Positions 52,640 through 62,058 of a stretch of 64,000 bases of DNA are shown here, piece by piece. Under the pieces are notes generated by a model, which had not been told where the DNA came from, ran no database searches, and worked only from the letters and a program-made list of their open reading frames with translations. Position numbers and translations under genes: made by a program. This DNA is from Methylobacterium phyllostachyos (GTDB taxonomy: Bacteria; Pseudomonadota; Alphaproteobacteria; Rhizobiales; Beijerinckiaceae): the NCBI RefSeq assembly GCF_900103445.1, contig NZ_FNHS01000005.1, forward strand, positions 186,001 to 250,000. Reading direction: 5' to 3'. Position 1 is the first letter of the stretch, and each line of letters opens with the position of its first letter.

Positions 52640-54568
52640 ATGGCTCTCGTGAAGAAGACCGCCCTCCCGGGGCCGCAAAGCGCAGTGCGGAAGAGCGAGC
52701 AGGCCAGTGTCAGCCAGCTCGGGCGGCTCAACGAGGAGAACCGGCGCAGGGCCCGGACCTTCGCCAAGCAGCAGAAGGCGGCCGAGCGCATCGCCGCCGC
52801 CACGACGCAGCTCGCCAGCGGCATCGCCGAGGCATCCTCCGCGGCGGAGGAACTGCGCAAGGCCATGGAGCAGATCGCCGCCGGGGCCGAGGAGGCGGCC
52901 GGCGCCTCCGAGCAATCGCAGCGGGCCGTGACGACGGTGTCCGAGGCGATCACCGGCGCCCGCACCGAGGCCGAGACCTCCCGCCAGAAGACCGAGGCCC
53001 TGCAGACCCTGATCGCCGGGGTGAGCCAGCAGATCCGGTTCAGCCTCAGCTCGATCGGCACCGCCGCCGAGCGTCAGGCCGCCTCCGTCAGGATGATCGT
53101 CGAGCTGGAGCGTCAGGCCGCCAATATCGGCGACATCGTCCGCGCCGTCGCCCGGATCGCCGACCAGACCAACCTGCTGGCGCTCAACGCCGCCATCGAG
53201 GCGGCCCGCGCCGGCCAGCACGGCAAGGGCTTCGCGGTGGTGGCCGACGAGGTGCGCACCCTGGCCGAGACCTCCGAGAAGAGCGCCGAGGAGATCCAGG
53301 CGCTGATCGGCCGGATCCAGGAGGACGTGAAGGTCATCGCCGACGGCATCAACCGCTCGGCCGAGGGCTCCCGCCAGCAGGTCGAGCGGGGCCAGGCGAT
53401 CACCGCCCAGCTGGAGGGCGTGCGCGCCGCCATGGTCGAGATCGCGAACGGGGCGGATGCCATCGCCCGGGTGTCGATCGAGGCCGAGAAGGGCGCGGTC
53501 GAGGCGCAGAAGGGGGCCGAGCTGATCGCCGCGGCGGCCGAGGAGCAATCCTCCGCGTGCCAGGAATCGCTCAAGACCATCGAGCAGCAGACCACCGCCC
53601 TCGGCGAGAGCGAGCAGGCCTCCGCCGAACTCTCGACGCTGGCCGACGAGCTGAAGAACGCCACCGACATCGGCAAGAGCGCCGAGGAGGTCGCCTCCGC
53701 GGCCGAGGAGCTGTCCTCCGCGGTGGAGGAGATCAACCGCGCCGCCGCGCAGATCACCACGGCCCTCGACCAGATCGACCGGGGCGCCCAGCAGCAGACC
53801 GCCGCCGCGCAGCAATCGTCGGCCGCCATCGCGCAGATCGAGCGGGGGGCGGGCGTCGCCCAGGCCCGGGCGCAGGAAGCCCTCGACAAGGGCAACCTCG
53901 TCACCGGCCAGCTTCAGGAGAACCGGGCCGCGGTGGACGCGCTGGTCGCCGGGGTCACCGAATCGCTCGCGGAGACCGACAAGAGCCGCGAGCAGATCCA
54001 CGGCCTGGAGCAGGTGAGCCGGAAGATCGACAAGATCGTGGACGCGATCACCACGGTGGCGATCCAGACCAACATGCTGGCGGTGAACGGCTCGATCGAG
54101 GCGGCCCGGGCCGGCGAGTTCGGCAAGGGCTTCATGGTGGTGTCCACCGACATCCGGAACCTCGCCCGGGATTCGTCCGAGAACGCCGAGCGGATCAAGG
54201 ATCTGGTGAAGGCGATTCAGGATCAGATCGTGGTGGTGAGCCGCGACTTGGAGGCGATCTCGTCGGCCGCCGGCGCCGAGGTCGAGAAGAACCGGGCCAT
54301 CACCCGGGACCTGCAGACCACCGCCGACGACATGGAGGGGGTGCTCGAAGGCAACCGGCAGATCCTGCAGGGCGCCGACATGATCCTGCGCACCATCGAG
54401 GAGGCCAAGCGCGGCATCGACCAGATCGCTACGGCGGCCCAGCAGGGCAGCCAATCGGTGGTCGAATCGCAGCAGGCGGCCCGCGAGCAGGCGAAGGGCG
54501 CGGAGGAACTCGCCGCCGCGATCGAGGAGGTCGCCTCGCTCGCCGACGAACTTCAGAACCAGGAGTAA
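52640..54568 (+). CDS. Soluble methyl-accepting chemotaxis-type receptor with two signalling tips
   Basis: A 642-residue, almost entirely coiled-coil protein with no membrane helix and no sensory domain; only about 40 residues precede the coil. It has two hairpin-tip signatures. Residues about 170-215 have [20 protein letters not shown] and [17 protein letters not shown]. Residues about 470-515 have [20 protein letters not shown] and [18 protein letters not shown] normal receptor has one such tip, which binds CheA/CheW, so this looks like two receptor coils joined end to end. Many Ala/Glu/Gln heptads could be methylation sites. It is the first gene of the cluster, with its own AT-rich upstream region. 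Confidence 0.92.
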   Translation: MALVKKTALPGPQSAVRKSEQASVSQLGRLNEENRRRARTFAKQQKAAERIAAATTQLASGIAEASSAAEELRKAMEQIAAGAEEAAGASEQSQRAVTTVSEAITGARTEAETSRQKTEALQTLIAGVSQQIRFSLSSIGTAAERQAASVRMIVELERQAANIGDIVRAVARIADQTNLLALNAAIEAARAGQHGKGFAVVADEVRTLAETSEKSAEEIQALIGRIQEDVKVIADGINRSAEGSRQQVERGQAITAQLEGVRAAMVEIANGADAIARVSIEAEKGAVEAQKGAELIAAAAEEQSSACQESLKTIEQQTTALGESEQASAELSTLADELKNATDIGKSAEEVASAAEELSSAVEEINRAAAQITTALDQIDRGAQQQTAAAQQSSAAIAQIERGAGVAQARAQEALDKGNLVTGQLQENRAAVDALVAGVTESLAETDKSREQIHGLEQVSRKIDKIVDAITTVAIQTNMLAVNGSIEAARAGEFGKGFMVVSTDIRNLARDSSENAERIKDLVKAIQDQIVVVSRDLEAISSAAGAEVEKNRAITRDLQTTADDMEGVLEGNRQILQGADMILRTIEEAKRGIDQIATAAQQGSQSVVESQQAAREQAKGAEELAAAIEEVASLADELQNQE

Positions 54569-54694
54569 GGGGCGCCGGCTCTCGGCGCCGTCGCGGCGTC
54601 CGCCCGCGCCAGGGGCGTCCTCTCCGAGGGCGCCCACGCAAAGACCGCCCCGCCGGGACGGTCCCGCCCGAACCCTGCCTGCCCGGAATCCGAC

Positions 54695-56257
54695 ATGTCC
54701 AACGATGTCACCGCCTCCGCCGCACCGGACGATCCCTCGGTGGCCTCCAATGTGCGGCAGTTCGTGACCTTCCACGTCGAGCGCGAGACCTACGCGGTGC
54801 CGCTCGCCGAGGTGCAGGAGATCATCCGCCTGCCCGAGATGGTCGATGTGCCGCTCGCGCCACCCGCGCTCGCCGGCCTCGCCAACCTGCGCGGCTCGGT
54901 CCTGCCGGTCGCCAGCCTGCGGCGGCTGTTCTCCCTCCCCGACAAGAGCCACGACGACGCGACCCGGGTGGTGGTCATCAACCGGGCGGGCGGCCATGGG
55001 GGCGGCCAGGAGATCACCTCCGGCTTCGTGGTCGACCGGATGGCGAGCGTGATCACGGCCGAACCCGGCGAGATCGAGGGCGCCGAAGGCCTCACCGCCA
55101 GCGCCGAGGCCGACCTTTTGTCCGGCGTGATCAAGCGGACGGCCGGGATGGTGATGATCATCGATCTCGGCCGCCTGCTGCAGCGGAGCGGCTCGGGGCG
55201 CGGCGGCGGGGCCGGCCGGCAGGTCGACGGCCCGGTCGAGTTCGGTGCCGCGACCACGGCGCGGGCCGGGGCGGAGGGCGAGGCTTCCGATGAGATCCAG
55301 CTCGTCTCCTTCGAACTCGCCGGCCAGGAATACGCCCTGCCGATCGAGCACGTGCAGGAGATCGTTCAGGTGCCGGAGGCGGTGAGCGAGCTGCCGAACG
55401 CCGAGCGCCACGTGATCGGTGTGATCAACCTGCGCGACCGGCTGTTGCCGCTGGTGAGCCTGCGAACCTTGTTCGGGCTGCCCGCGGCGCCGCTGGGCGA
55501 GCAGAACCGCATCGTCGTCGTGTCCCGGGGGGAAGCGGCCGGTTCCGTCGGGATCGTGACCGACACCGTGAAGGAGGTGCTGCGGGTCGCCCGCGCCGTG
55601 GTCGATCCGCTGCCCGACCTGCTGTCGAACGGCGGCTCGCTGCGCGAGGTCGAGTCGATCTGCCGGCTCAACGGCGGCAAGCGGCTGGTCTCGATCCTGT
55701 CGGCCGGCCGCCTGTTCGCCACCACCCAATTGTCCGGCGACTTGGCCGTCGAGGAGGGGACCATGCAGGAGACGCGCGGCGGGGCCGAGGTGACGCGGGC
55801 CGACGAGGAGGAGCAGTTCGTGGTCTTCCGCCTCGCCGACGAGGAATACGGCGTGCCGATCGAGGCGGTGCACGAGATCGTCCGCGTCCCCGAGCAGCTG
55901 ACCCACGTTCCGCGGACCCCCGACTTCATCGAAGGGGTGGTCAACCTGCGCGGGGCGGTGCTCCCGGTGGTCGATCAGCGGCGGCGCTTCCAACTCCCGG
56001 ATGCCGAGCGCAACGACCGCCAGCGCATCATGGTCTTCGCGATCGCCGGGGTGCGGACCGGCTTCATCGTCGATTCGGTCTCGGAGGTTCTGAAGATCCC
56101 CCGCTCGGCCATCGTGCCGGCGCCGGATCTCTCGCAGGACGGCGACAACGCCGTCGAGCGGATCGCGAATCTCGCCGCGGCCAAGCGCATCATCCTGATG
56201 GTGAACGTCGATCGGCTGCTGAGCCGGCACGAGGTCGCCGATCTGAAGGCGGCCTGA
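54695..56257 (+). CDS. cheW: Triple-domain CheW coupling protein
   Basis: A 520-residue protein made of three CheW domains in a row, at about residues 20-165, 200-345 and 373-515. The repeated core is recognisable in RQFVTFHVERETYAVPLAEV, IQLVSFELAGQEYALPIEHV and EQFVVFRLADEEYGVPIEAV. Each is followed by a strand of the type GLANLRGSVLPV / GVINLRDRLLPL / GVVNLRGAVLPV. CheW couples receptors to CheA; an ordinary CheW has one domain of about 150 residues. Three domains in one chain should cross-link several receptors or kinases, which suits the two-tipped receptor just upstream. It follows that gene by 126 bases. Confidence 0.93.
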   Translation: MSNDVTASAAPDDPSVASNVRQFVTFHVERETYAVPLAEVQEIIRLPEMVDVPLAPPALAGLANLRGSVLPVASLRRLFSLPDKSHDDATRVVVINRAGGHGGGQEITSGFVVDRMASVITAEPGEIEGAEGLTASAEADLLSGVIKRTAGMVMIIDLGRLLQRSGSGRGGGAGRQVDGPVEFGAATTARAGAEGEASDEIQLVSFELAGQEYALPIEHVQEIVQVPEAVSELPNAERHVIGVINLRDRLLPLVSLRTLFGLPAAPLGEQNRIVVVSRGEAAGSVGIVTDTVKEVLRVARAVVDPLPDLLSNGGSLREVESICRLNGGKRLVSILSAGRLFATTQLSGDLAVEEGTMQETRGGAEVTRADEEEQFVVFRLADEEYGVPIEAVHEIVRVPEQLTHVPRTPDFIEGVVNLRGAVLPVVDQRRRFQLPDAERNDRQRIMVFAIAGVRTGFIVDSVSEVLKIPRSAIVPAPDLSQDGDNAVERIANLAAAKRIILMVNVDRLLSRHEVADLKAA

Positions 56258-56316
56258 CGGCCGCCCTGCCCCCGAACCCCAGCCCGCCGACCCACCGACC
56301 AGCCTTTCGCATCCCG

Positions 56317-57366
56317 ATGCCCAAGCTCCTGATCGTCGACGATTCCGCCCTGATGCGGCGGCACCTGCGTCAGATCTTCGAAGAGACCGGCCAGTTCGAG
56401 GTCCGCACCGCCCGCAACGGGCGCGACGCCCTGGACCAGCTCCCCACCTACGCGCCCGACGTGATCACCCTCGACATCAACATGCCGGAGATGGACGGGC
56501 TCACCTGCCTGAACGAGATCATGACCACGAGCCCGCGCCCGGTGGTGATGGTCTCCTCGCTCACCCGCGACAGCGCGGCCGTGACCCTGGAGGCGATGCA
56601 GCTCGGCGCCGTGGACTACGTCGAGAAACCCGGCGGCACGGTCTCGCTCAACATCGCGGATGTCCGCGACGAGATGGTCGAGAAGGTGCGCCACGCCGTC
56701 CGGGCCAAGCCGCGGCGCGCCCACGGCCTCGTCGACCGGGTCCGGCGCGGGCGCAGCGAGATCGTCAACAGGGCGCCCCGGCCGGCGACCCGGGTGGACG
56801 GCTGCGTCCTGATCGGCGTCTCGACCGGGGGGCCGCGGACCCTCGAGGAGATCCTGCCGGACCTGCCCGCCGACCTGCCCTGGCCGGTGGTGATCGCCCA
56901 GCACATGCCCGCCGCCTTCACGGGGCCCTTCGCCCAGCGCCTCGACCGCATCTGCGCCCTGAAGGTCGTCGAGGTCACCGGTCCGGCGCCGCTATCCCCG
57001 GGCCACGTCTATATCGGCCGGGGCGACGCCGACGTGGTGATCGAGCGCAAGCTCGGCCGGCTCATCGTCAACACGGTGGCGAGCGACCCGGCCCTGCGCT
57101 GGCACCCGAGCGTCGATCGCCTCGTGCGCAGCGCCCGGGACCACATGGCCGCCGACGCCCTGATCGGCGTCGAGCTCACCGGCATGGGCGATGACGGCGC
57201 CGCCGCCATGGCGGCGCTCAAGGCCGCGGGCGGCCGGACCATCGCGGAGGCGGAATCCAGCGCCGTCGTGTTCGGCATGCCGGCGGAGCTGATCCGCCTC
57301 GGCGGCGCGACCCTGACGCTGCCCGCCCGCTCCATTCCCGGCCAGCTTGTCGGCTGGCTCTCCTGA
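56317..57366 (+). CDS. cheB: Chemotaxis protein-glutamate methylesterase CheB
   Basis: Removes methyl groups from receptors and deamidates glutamines; active when phosphorylated. The 349 residues start with a receiver domain (KLLIVDDSALMRRHLRQIFE, phospho-Asp53 in VITLDINMPEMDG). The esterase domain holds the catalytic triad Ser169 (IGVSTGGPRTLEEI), His196 (IAQHMPAAFTGPF) and the Asp in TGMGDDGAAAM (about residue 293). It starts 60 bases after cheW and ends 8 bases before the HEAT-repeat gene. All active-site residues are intact. Confidence 0.96.
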   Translation: MPKLLIVDDSALMRRHLRQIFEETGQFEVRTARNGRDALDQLPTYAPDVITLDINMPEMDGLTCLNEIMTTSPRPVVMVSSLTRDSAAVTLEAMQLGAVDYVEKPGGTVSLNIADVRDEMVEKVRHAVRAKPRRAHGLVDRVRRGRSEIVNRAPRPATRVDGCVLIGVSTGGPRTLEEILPDLPADLPWPVVIAQHMPAAFTGPFAQRLDRICALKVVEVTGPAPLSPGHVYIGRGDADVVIERKLGRLIVNTVASDPALRWHPSVDRLVRSARDHMAADALIGVELTGMGDDGAAAMAALKAAGGRTIAEAESSAVVFGMPAELIRLGGATLTLPARSIPGQLVGWLS

Positions 57367-57373
57367 GATCGTC

Positions 57374-57970
57374 ATGGCCCTCATCCGCAAGCATCCCGAG
57401 GCGCCAGCGCCTGCCGCCGCCGAGGATCCGCTGGTGGCCCTGGAGGGGGCGACGGCCGCCGAGCGCCGGGAGGCGGCCCACCGGCTGGCGGGCGATCCCG
57501 GCGCGGTCGGGCCGCTGGCCGACCGCCTCGCCCGGGAGGCGGATCGCAGCGTCCGCGAGGCGATCCTCCTGGCTCTGGGCCGCATCGGCACCGCGGAAGC
57601 GGCCGACAGCCTGTTCGCGCTGCTCGGCTCCGAGGATGTCTGGCTGCGCAACGCCGCCATCGAGACCCTCTCGGAGATGGACGCGGCGGTGATCGGCGCC
57701 CTCGACCGGGCGCTCTCCGATCCGGACAGCGACCGGCGCATCTTCGCGGTCAACGTCCTGGTCTCCCTGCGCCATCCCGCGGCGGCGGATTACGCCCGCC
57801 GGGCGCTGGCCGAGGACGCGCATGTCAACGTCGTCGCGGCCGCCATCGATGTGCTCGCCGAGATCGGCACACCCGAGATGATCCCGGAGATCGAGGCCGC
57901 GGCGGAACGCTTCCCCGACGCCCCGTTCCTGCGCTTCGCCGCGCGGGCCGCCCGCCGCCGCATCGCCTGA
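57374..57970 (+). CDS. HEAT-repeat protein in chemotaxis-like cluster
   Basis: A 198-residue soluble protein made of HEAT-like helical repeats. Units such as AREADRSVREAILLALGRIG, SEDVWLRNAAIETLSEMDAA, SDRRIFAVNVLVSLRHPAAA and DAHVNVVAAAIDVLAEIGTP recur every 30 or so residues. Such proteins usually act as scaffolds or binding partners. It sits between cheB (8 bases) and cheR (13 bases), so it likely works with the methylation enzymes or the array. The ATG at 57374 is used; the open frame begins inside cheB. Confidence 0.9.
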   Translation: MALIRKHPEAPAPAAAEDPLVALEGATAAERREAAHRLAGDPGAVGPLADRLAREADRSVREAILLALGRIGTAEAADSLFALLGSEDVWLRNAAIETLSEMDAAVIGALDRALSDPDSDRRIFAVNVLVSLRHPAAADYARRALAEDAHVNVVAAAIDVLAEIGTPEMIPEIEAAAERFPDAPFLRFAARAARRRIA

Positions 57971-57982
57971 CCGGCGGCCCGC

Positions 57983-58846
57983 ATGAGCGCCCACGACCCC
58001 CGATCGGCACCGGTCGTCTCGGACAGCGACTTCGTCCGATTCCGCGATTTCTTCTATCGCAAGACCGGCATCATGTTCGCCGACAACAAGCGCTACTTCG
58101 TCGACAAGCGCCTGCAGGAGCGGATGCTGGCCAGCGGCCAGACGCTGTTCCGCGACTATTTCAACACCATCCGGTTCCAGGCCAGCGGTCAGGAGCTGCA
58201 GACGCTCGTCAACCTGATGACGGTCAACGAGACCTATTTCTACCGGGAGGAATATCAGTTCCGCTGCCTCGTGCAGTCGATCCTGCCCGAGGTCACCCGC
58301 CGCAAGCGGCCCGGCGAGGCGGTGCGGATCTGGTCGGTGCCCTGCTCCACCGGGGAGGAGCCCTATTCGGTCGCCTTCCAGCTCCTCGATACCTGGCCGG
58401 AGGTCGACCACTACGACATCGAGATCGTCGCCTCCGACATCGACACCACCGTGCTCGACCAAGCCAAGCGCGGCCTCTACGGCGACCGGGCGGTCCAGCA
58501 CGTGCCCAAGGCGACGCTCGAGCGCTACACCCAGCGGGTGCGCGGCGCCTACGAGGTCATCCCCGATATCCGCGACTCGATCGCGTTCGCGCGGGTCAAC
58601 CTCTCGGACCCGCTCTCGACCCGGCAGTTCCGCAACTTCGACGTCGTGTTCTGCCGCAACCTGCTGATCTACTTCGACGACGCCTCCCGGCGCGACGCCG
58701 CCCAGACGATCTACGAGGCGCTGCGGCCCGGCGGCTTCGTCTGCCTCGGCCATTCGGAATCGATGAGCCGGATCTCCTCGCTGTTCGAGCTGCGAAAGTT
58801 CACGGAGGCGATCGTCTACCAGAAGCCCCTGAGCGCGGAGGCATGA
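57983..58846 (+). CDS. cheR: Chemotaxis protein methyltransferase CheR
   Basis: Transfers methyl groups from S-adenosylmethionine to receptor glutamates. The 287 residues have the N-terminal helical CheR domain (DFVRFRDFFYRKTGIMFADN, LMTVNETYFYREEYQF). The SAM-binding domain has RIWSVPCSTGEEPYSVAF, VASDIDTTVLDQAKRGLYG and NFDVVFCRNLLIYFDDASR. It has no pentapeptide-binding insert that I can see. The next gene, cheY, starts 1 base after its stop, showing tight coupling. Confidence 0.96.
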   Translation: MSAHDPRSAPVVSDSDFVRFRDFFYRKTGIMFADNKRYFVDKRLQERMLASGQTLFRDYFNTIRFQASGQELQTLVNLMTVNETYFYREEYQFRCLVQSILPEVTRRKRPGEAVRIWSVPCSTGEEPYSVAFQLLDTWPEVDHYDIEIVASDIDTTVLDQAKRGLYGDRAVQHVPKATLERYTQRVRGAYEVIPDIRDSIAFARVNLSDPLSTRQFRNFDVVFCRNLLIYFDDASRRDAAQTIYEALRPGGFVCLGHSESMSRISSLFELRKFTEAIVYQKPLSAEA

Positions 58847-58847
58847 G

Positions 58848-59219
58848 ATGACCCGTATCCTCGTGGTCGACGATGCCACCACGGTGCGCATGTACTATCG
58901 CGACGTGCTGGAGGAGGCCGGTTTCGCGGTCGAGGAGGCCGTGAACGGCTTCGAGGGCCTGGAGAAGGCCGTGGCCGAGAGCTTCGACCTGATCCTGGTC
59001 GATGTGAACATGCCCAAGATGGACGGCTATGCCTTCCTGCGGCAGGGCCGGACCATGCCCGAGCTGCAGGCGGTGCCGGCCGTGATGATCTCCACGGAGA
59101 GCGCCGCGCAGGACCGGGACCGGGCCTACGCGGCGGGCGCCAACCTCTACCTCGTCAAGCCCGTGCGCCCGGAGGTGCTGACCGAGGTGGCCGCCGTAAT
59201 GGCCGGAGTCGCACCGTGA
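58848..59219 (+). CDS. cheY: CheY-type response regulator
   Basis: A 123-residue single receiver domain: RILVVDDATTVRMYYRDVLE, phospho-Asp in LILVDVNMPKMDGYAF, the Thr/Ser switch in AVMISTESAAQDRD and the Lys in NLYLVKPVRPEV. It has no output domain, so it should carry the signal from CheA to a target protein or act as a phosphate sink. It lies between cheR and cheA; its stop overlaps the GTG start of cheA by 4 bases. Confidence 0.95.
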   Translation: MTRILVVDDATTVRMYYRDVLEEAGFAVEEAVNGFEGLEKAVAESFDLILVDVNMPKMDGYAFLRQGRTMPELQAVPAVMISTESAAQDRDRAYAAGANLYLVKPVRPEVLTEVAAVMAGVAP

Positions 59220-61813
59220 CCAACGCCCTGCTCGCCCAGTTCATCCCGGAGGCACGTGAGCTCCTGGAGCATGCCGGAAGCGGCCTGCTGGCCCTGGAGA
59301 AGTCGCAGAGCGCCGAGGCCCTCGACGACATCTTCCGGGCGGTGCACACCCTCAAGGGCACCTCCGGCCTGTTCGACATCGCGCCGCTGACCAACCTCGT
59401 GCACGCCGCCGAGGATCTCCTGGTTGAGGTGCGGGCGGGCAAGCTCACCCTGGAGTCCGAGATCGTCGATGGGCTGCTCGACAGCCTCGATCTCGTCGGC
59501 CACTGGATCGATGCGCTGGAGAGCCGCGAGGTCCTGCCCGACGACGCCGAGGCCGCGATGGCGGGCCGGGTCGAAACCCTGCGCGGCTGGCTCGAAGCAG
59601 GGGGGCCGGCAGCCTCGGTGGACACGGTGGGGCGCCAGGCGGCGCCGGACTGGCTCGGTTCCCTGCCCGAGGCCGAGCGTCAGGCCGCCTATGCGGCGGG
59701 GGCGCCCCTGGTTGCCTGGAGCTACGAGCCCGACGAGAGCTGTTTCTTCCGCGGCGACGACCCGGCCCACCTCGTGGCGCAGGCGCCCGGCCTGCTCGGC
59801 CTGCGGGTCGTGCCGCGCGGCCCGGTGCCGCCCCTCGAAGCCTACGATCCGGTCCTGAGCTGGCTACGCTTCGAGGCGCTCTGCGCCGCCCCCCTCGAAG
59901 CTGTATCCGAACACCTGCGTTACGCCTCCGATCAGGTGCAGCTGAGCCCGATCGAGCCCGAGGATCTGATCGTCCTCGCCGGGCCCGAGGACGCGGCCGA
60001 GATGTTCGGCGATTTCGGCGTGCGGGCGCGGGCGCTGGTGGCGACAGGCGCGCGAGCGGAGCTCAAGGCCGCGGCCGCGGCACTCCTGGGCATCATCGGC
60101 TCGGCGACCCGGCAGGCCGCGGCCCTGCGCTGGATCGCGGCGTTGGCCGCAACCGCCGACGCCGGCGCGCTGCTGCGCCTCGTGTCCGCCATCGACGGCG
60201 CGACACCCGTCCCGACGCCCGCTTCTCCTCCGGCCGCCGCTCTCCAGGCCCCTGCCGGGGCCGCGCCGTCTCGGACCTCAGCCGGGGCGGAATCTCCCTT
60301 GCGCCAGCGGGCGGAGGCGATCCTGGCGGTGCAGGCCGAGATGCTGGCCGTGACCGCCGAGGAGGCTCTGAATGCGGGGCGGCTCGCGGCAGCGCGGACG
60401 GTGGTGCGGCGCTGCCTGCCGCACCTCGCCCCGGCCCGGGCGGAGGCCTTGAAGGCCGCCCTGGCCCGGCCCGGCGATACCGCCGCGCTCTTCGCCCTCC
60501 TCCGGCCGGCGGACGACGCCGTGCCGACCGCCGCCCCAGCCGCGACACCGACCGCCGTGGCGTCGCCCGCCGCGCCCGCGCCGGCGCTGTCGGCCGCGGA
60601 ATCGCCGGACGGCGGTGACGGCAAGGGGGCGGGCGCTGGCCCGGCGCGGATGCTGCGGGTCGATCAGGCCAAGGTCGACACCCTGATGAACTTCGCCGCC
60701 GAGTTGGTGGTCGCCAAGAACGGTCTCGCCTATCTCGCCGGCCGGGTCGAGCAGGTCAGCGGTTCGCGCCAGCTCGGGCGGGAGATCAAGGAGCAGTACG
60801 CGGTCATCGACCGGATCGCCCAGAGCCTGCAGGTCGGCGTCATGGCGATCCGCATGATGCCGGTGAGCCAGGTGTTCCAGCGCTTCCCGCGGCTGGTGCG
60901 CGACACCACGCGCAAGCTCGGCAAGGAGGTCGAGCTGGTGATCCAGGGCGAGGACACCGAGGCCGACAAGAACGTGCTGGAGAGCCTCGCCGATCCGCTG
61001 ATCCACATGGTCCGCAACGCCCTCGACCACGGGATCGAGACGCCAGCCGACCGTGTGGCCGTCGGCAAGCCGGCCCGCGGCACCCTGCGCCTCTCGGCCC
61101 GCCAGGAGAACGACAACGTCATCATCGAGGTGGCCGATGACGGGAAGGGCATCGATCCGGAGGTGGTGCGCGACAAGGCCCTGCGCGTCGGCCTGATCAC
61201 CCCGGATCAGGCCGCCCAGATGGCGCCCGAGGAATTCGTCAACCTCGTCTTCGCGCCGGGCTTCTCGACCAGGGAGCAGGTCTCCGACCTCTCGGGCCGG
61301 GGCGTCGGCATGGATGTGGTGCGCAACGCCGTGCGCAAGGCCGGCGGCGACGTCTGGCTGGCGAGCCGGCTCGGCCAGGGCAGCTGCGTGACCGTGCAAC
61401 TGCCGCTGACCATGGCGGTGACCCGGATCGTCACCGTGGAGGCCAGCGGCCAGCAATACGGCGTCGCCATGGACGCGGTGGCCGAGACCGTGAAGGTGCC
61501 CCGCGGCCAGATCCACCGGATCAAGCAGCGCGAGACCTTCGTGCTGCGCGACGCGGTCATCCCCCTGGTGCGCCTCGCCGACAGCCTCGGGCTCGCCCCG
61601 GCCGCGGGCGCCCCGCCCGACGAGGAGGCCGTGATGGTCGCCCGGGTCGGGCGCGAGCGGGTCGGCATCGTGGTGGATGGCTTCCGCGAACGCATGGAGG
61701 TGATCGTACGGCCCCTCGACGGGCTGCTCGCCGGGCTCGTGGGCTTCTCCGGCACGGCGCTGCTCGGTGACGGCCGGGTCCTCCTGGTCCTCAACCTTCC
61801 GGATCTGATCTGA
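59216..61813 (+). CDS. cheA: Chemotaxis histidine kinase CheA
   Basis: An 865-residue kinase. Residues 1-110 are the Hpt domain with phospho-His44 in AVHTLKGTSGLFD. About residues 140-260 form a segment (AYAAGAPLVAWSYEPDESCF, GLRVVPRGPVPPLEAYDP) that is not the usual P2 domain, and 330-480 is an Ala/Pro-rich linker. The dimerisation part starts near 485. The ATPase boxes are HMVRNALDHGIE (about 597), EVADDGKGIDPE and TREQVSDLSGRGVGMDVVRN (about 683). The CheW-like C-terminal domain occupies about 728-865. It is complete. The GTG start overlaps cheY and its stop overlaps the STAS gene by one base. Confidence 0.96.
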   Translation: MTNALLAQFIPEARELLEHAGSGLLALEKSQSAEALDDIFRAVHTLKGTSGLFDIAPLTNLVHAAEDLLVEVRAGKLTLESEIVDGLLDSLDLVGHWIDALESREVLPDDAEAAMAGRVETLRGWLEAGGPAASVDTVGRQAAPDWLGSLPEAERQAAYAAGAPLVAWSYEPDESCFFRGDDPAHLVAQAPGLLGLRVVPRGPVPPLEAYDPVLSWLRFEALCAAPLEAVSEHLRYASDQVQLSPIEPEDLIVLAGPEDAAEMFGDFGVRARALVATGARAELKAAAAALLGIIGSATRQAAALRWIAALAATADAGALLRLVSAIDGATPVPTPASPPAAALQAPAGAAPSRTSAGAESPLRQRAEAILAVQAEMLAVTAEEALNAGRLAAARTVVRRCLPHLAPARAEALKAALARPGDTAALFALLRPADDAVPTAAPAATPTAVASPAAPAPALSAAESPDGGDGKGAGAGPARMLRVDQAKVDTLMNFAAELVVAKNGLAYLAGRVEQVSGSRQLGREIKEQYAVIDRIAQSLQVGVMAIRMMPVSQVFQRFPRLVRDTTRKLGKEVELVIQGEDTEADKNVLESLADPLIHMVRNALDHGIETPADRVAVGKPARGTLRLSARQENDNVIIEVADDGKGIDPEVVRDKALRVGLITPDQAAQMAPEEFVNLVFAPGFSTREQVSDLSGRGVGMDVVRNAVRKAGGDVWLASRLGQGSCVTVQLPLTMAVTRIVTVEASGQQYGVAMDAVAETVKVPRGQIHRIKQRETFVLRDAVIPLVRLADSLGLAPAAGAPPDEEAVMVARVGRERVGIVVDGFRERMEVIVRPLDGLLAGLVGFSGTALLGDGRVLLVLNLPDLI

Positions 61814-62058
61814 TGGCCCTCGAACAAGACGGCGCGACCCTCCGACTCATGGGGCATTGCCCGGTCGAGGAGGCCGAGCCCCTGCTCGACGCCCTGCGGG
61901 CGACCCCGGACGCCACAGTGGATCTCACCGGCGCCGCGTGGCTCCACACCGCCGTCCTGCAGGTGCTGATGGTGGCCGCCCCTGCCCTACGCGGCCGCCC
62001 GGACGGTCTGGTGGCTGCCGCCTGCCTCGCCGGCCTTCCCGCTGCGGTGGCCGAATGA
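61813..62058 (+). CDS. Small STAS-domain protein
   Basis: An 81-residue protein with a minimal STAS fold like anti-sigma-factor antagonists: ATLRLMGHCPVEEAEPLLDA, then TVDLTGAAWLHTAVLQVLMV. The position of the phosphorylated Ser in these proteins is Thr here (LHTAVLQVL). STAS proteins in chemotaxis clusters usually bind a kinase or array component. It is coupled to cheA (overlap TGATG) and to the ParA gene, whose ATG overlaps its stop by 4 bases. Confidence 0.85.
   Translation: MALEQDGATLRLMGHCPVEEAEPLLDALRATPDATVDLTGAAWLHTAVLQVLMVAAPALRGRPDGLVAAACLAGLPAAVAE

Noticed and set aside
52563-52652. 29-codon leader frame overlapping the receptor start
   Set aside because: No ribosome site and no conserved feature; overlap with the start codon alone is weak evidence.
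52613-56230. 1205-codon minus-strand open frame
   Set aside because: Antisense of the receptor and triple CheW genes. Its Gly/Leu/Arg-rich repeats merely mirror the heptad repeats of the receptor.
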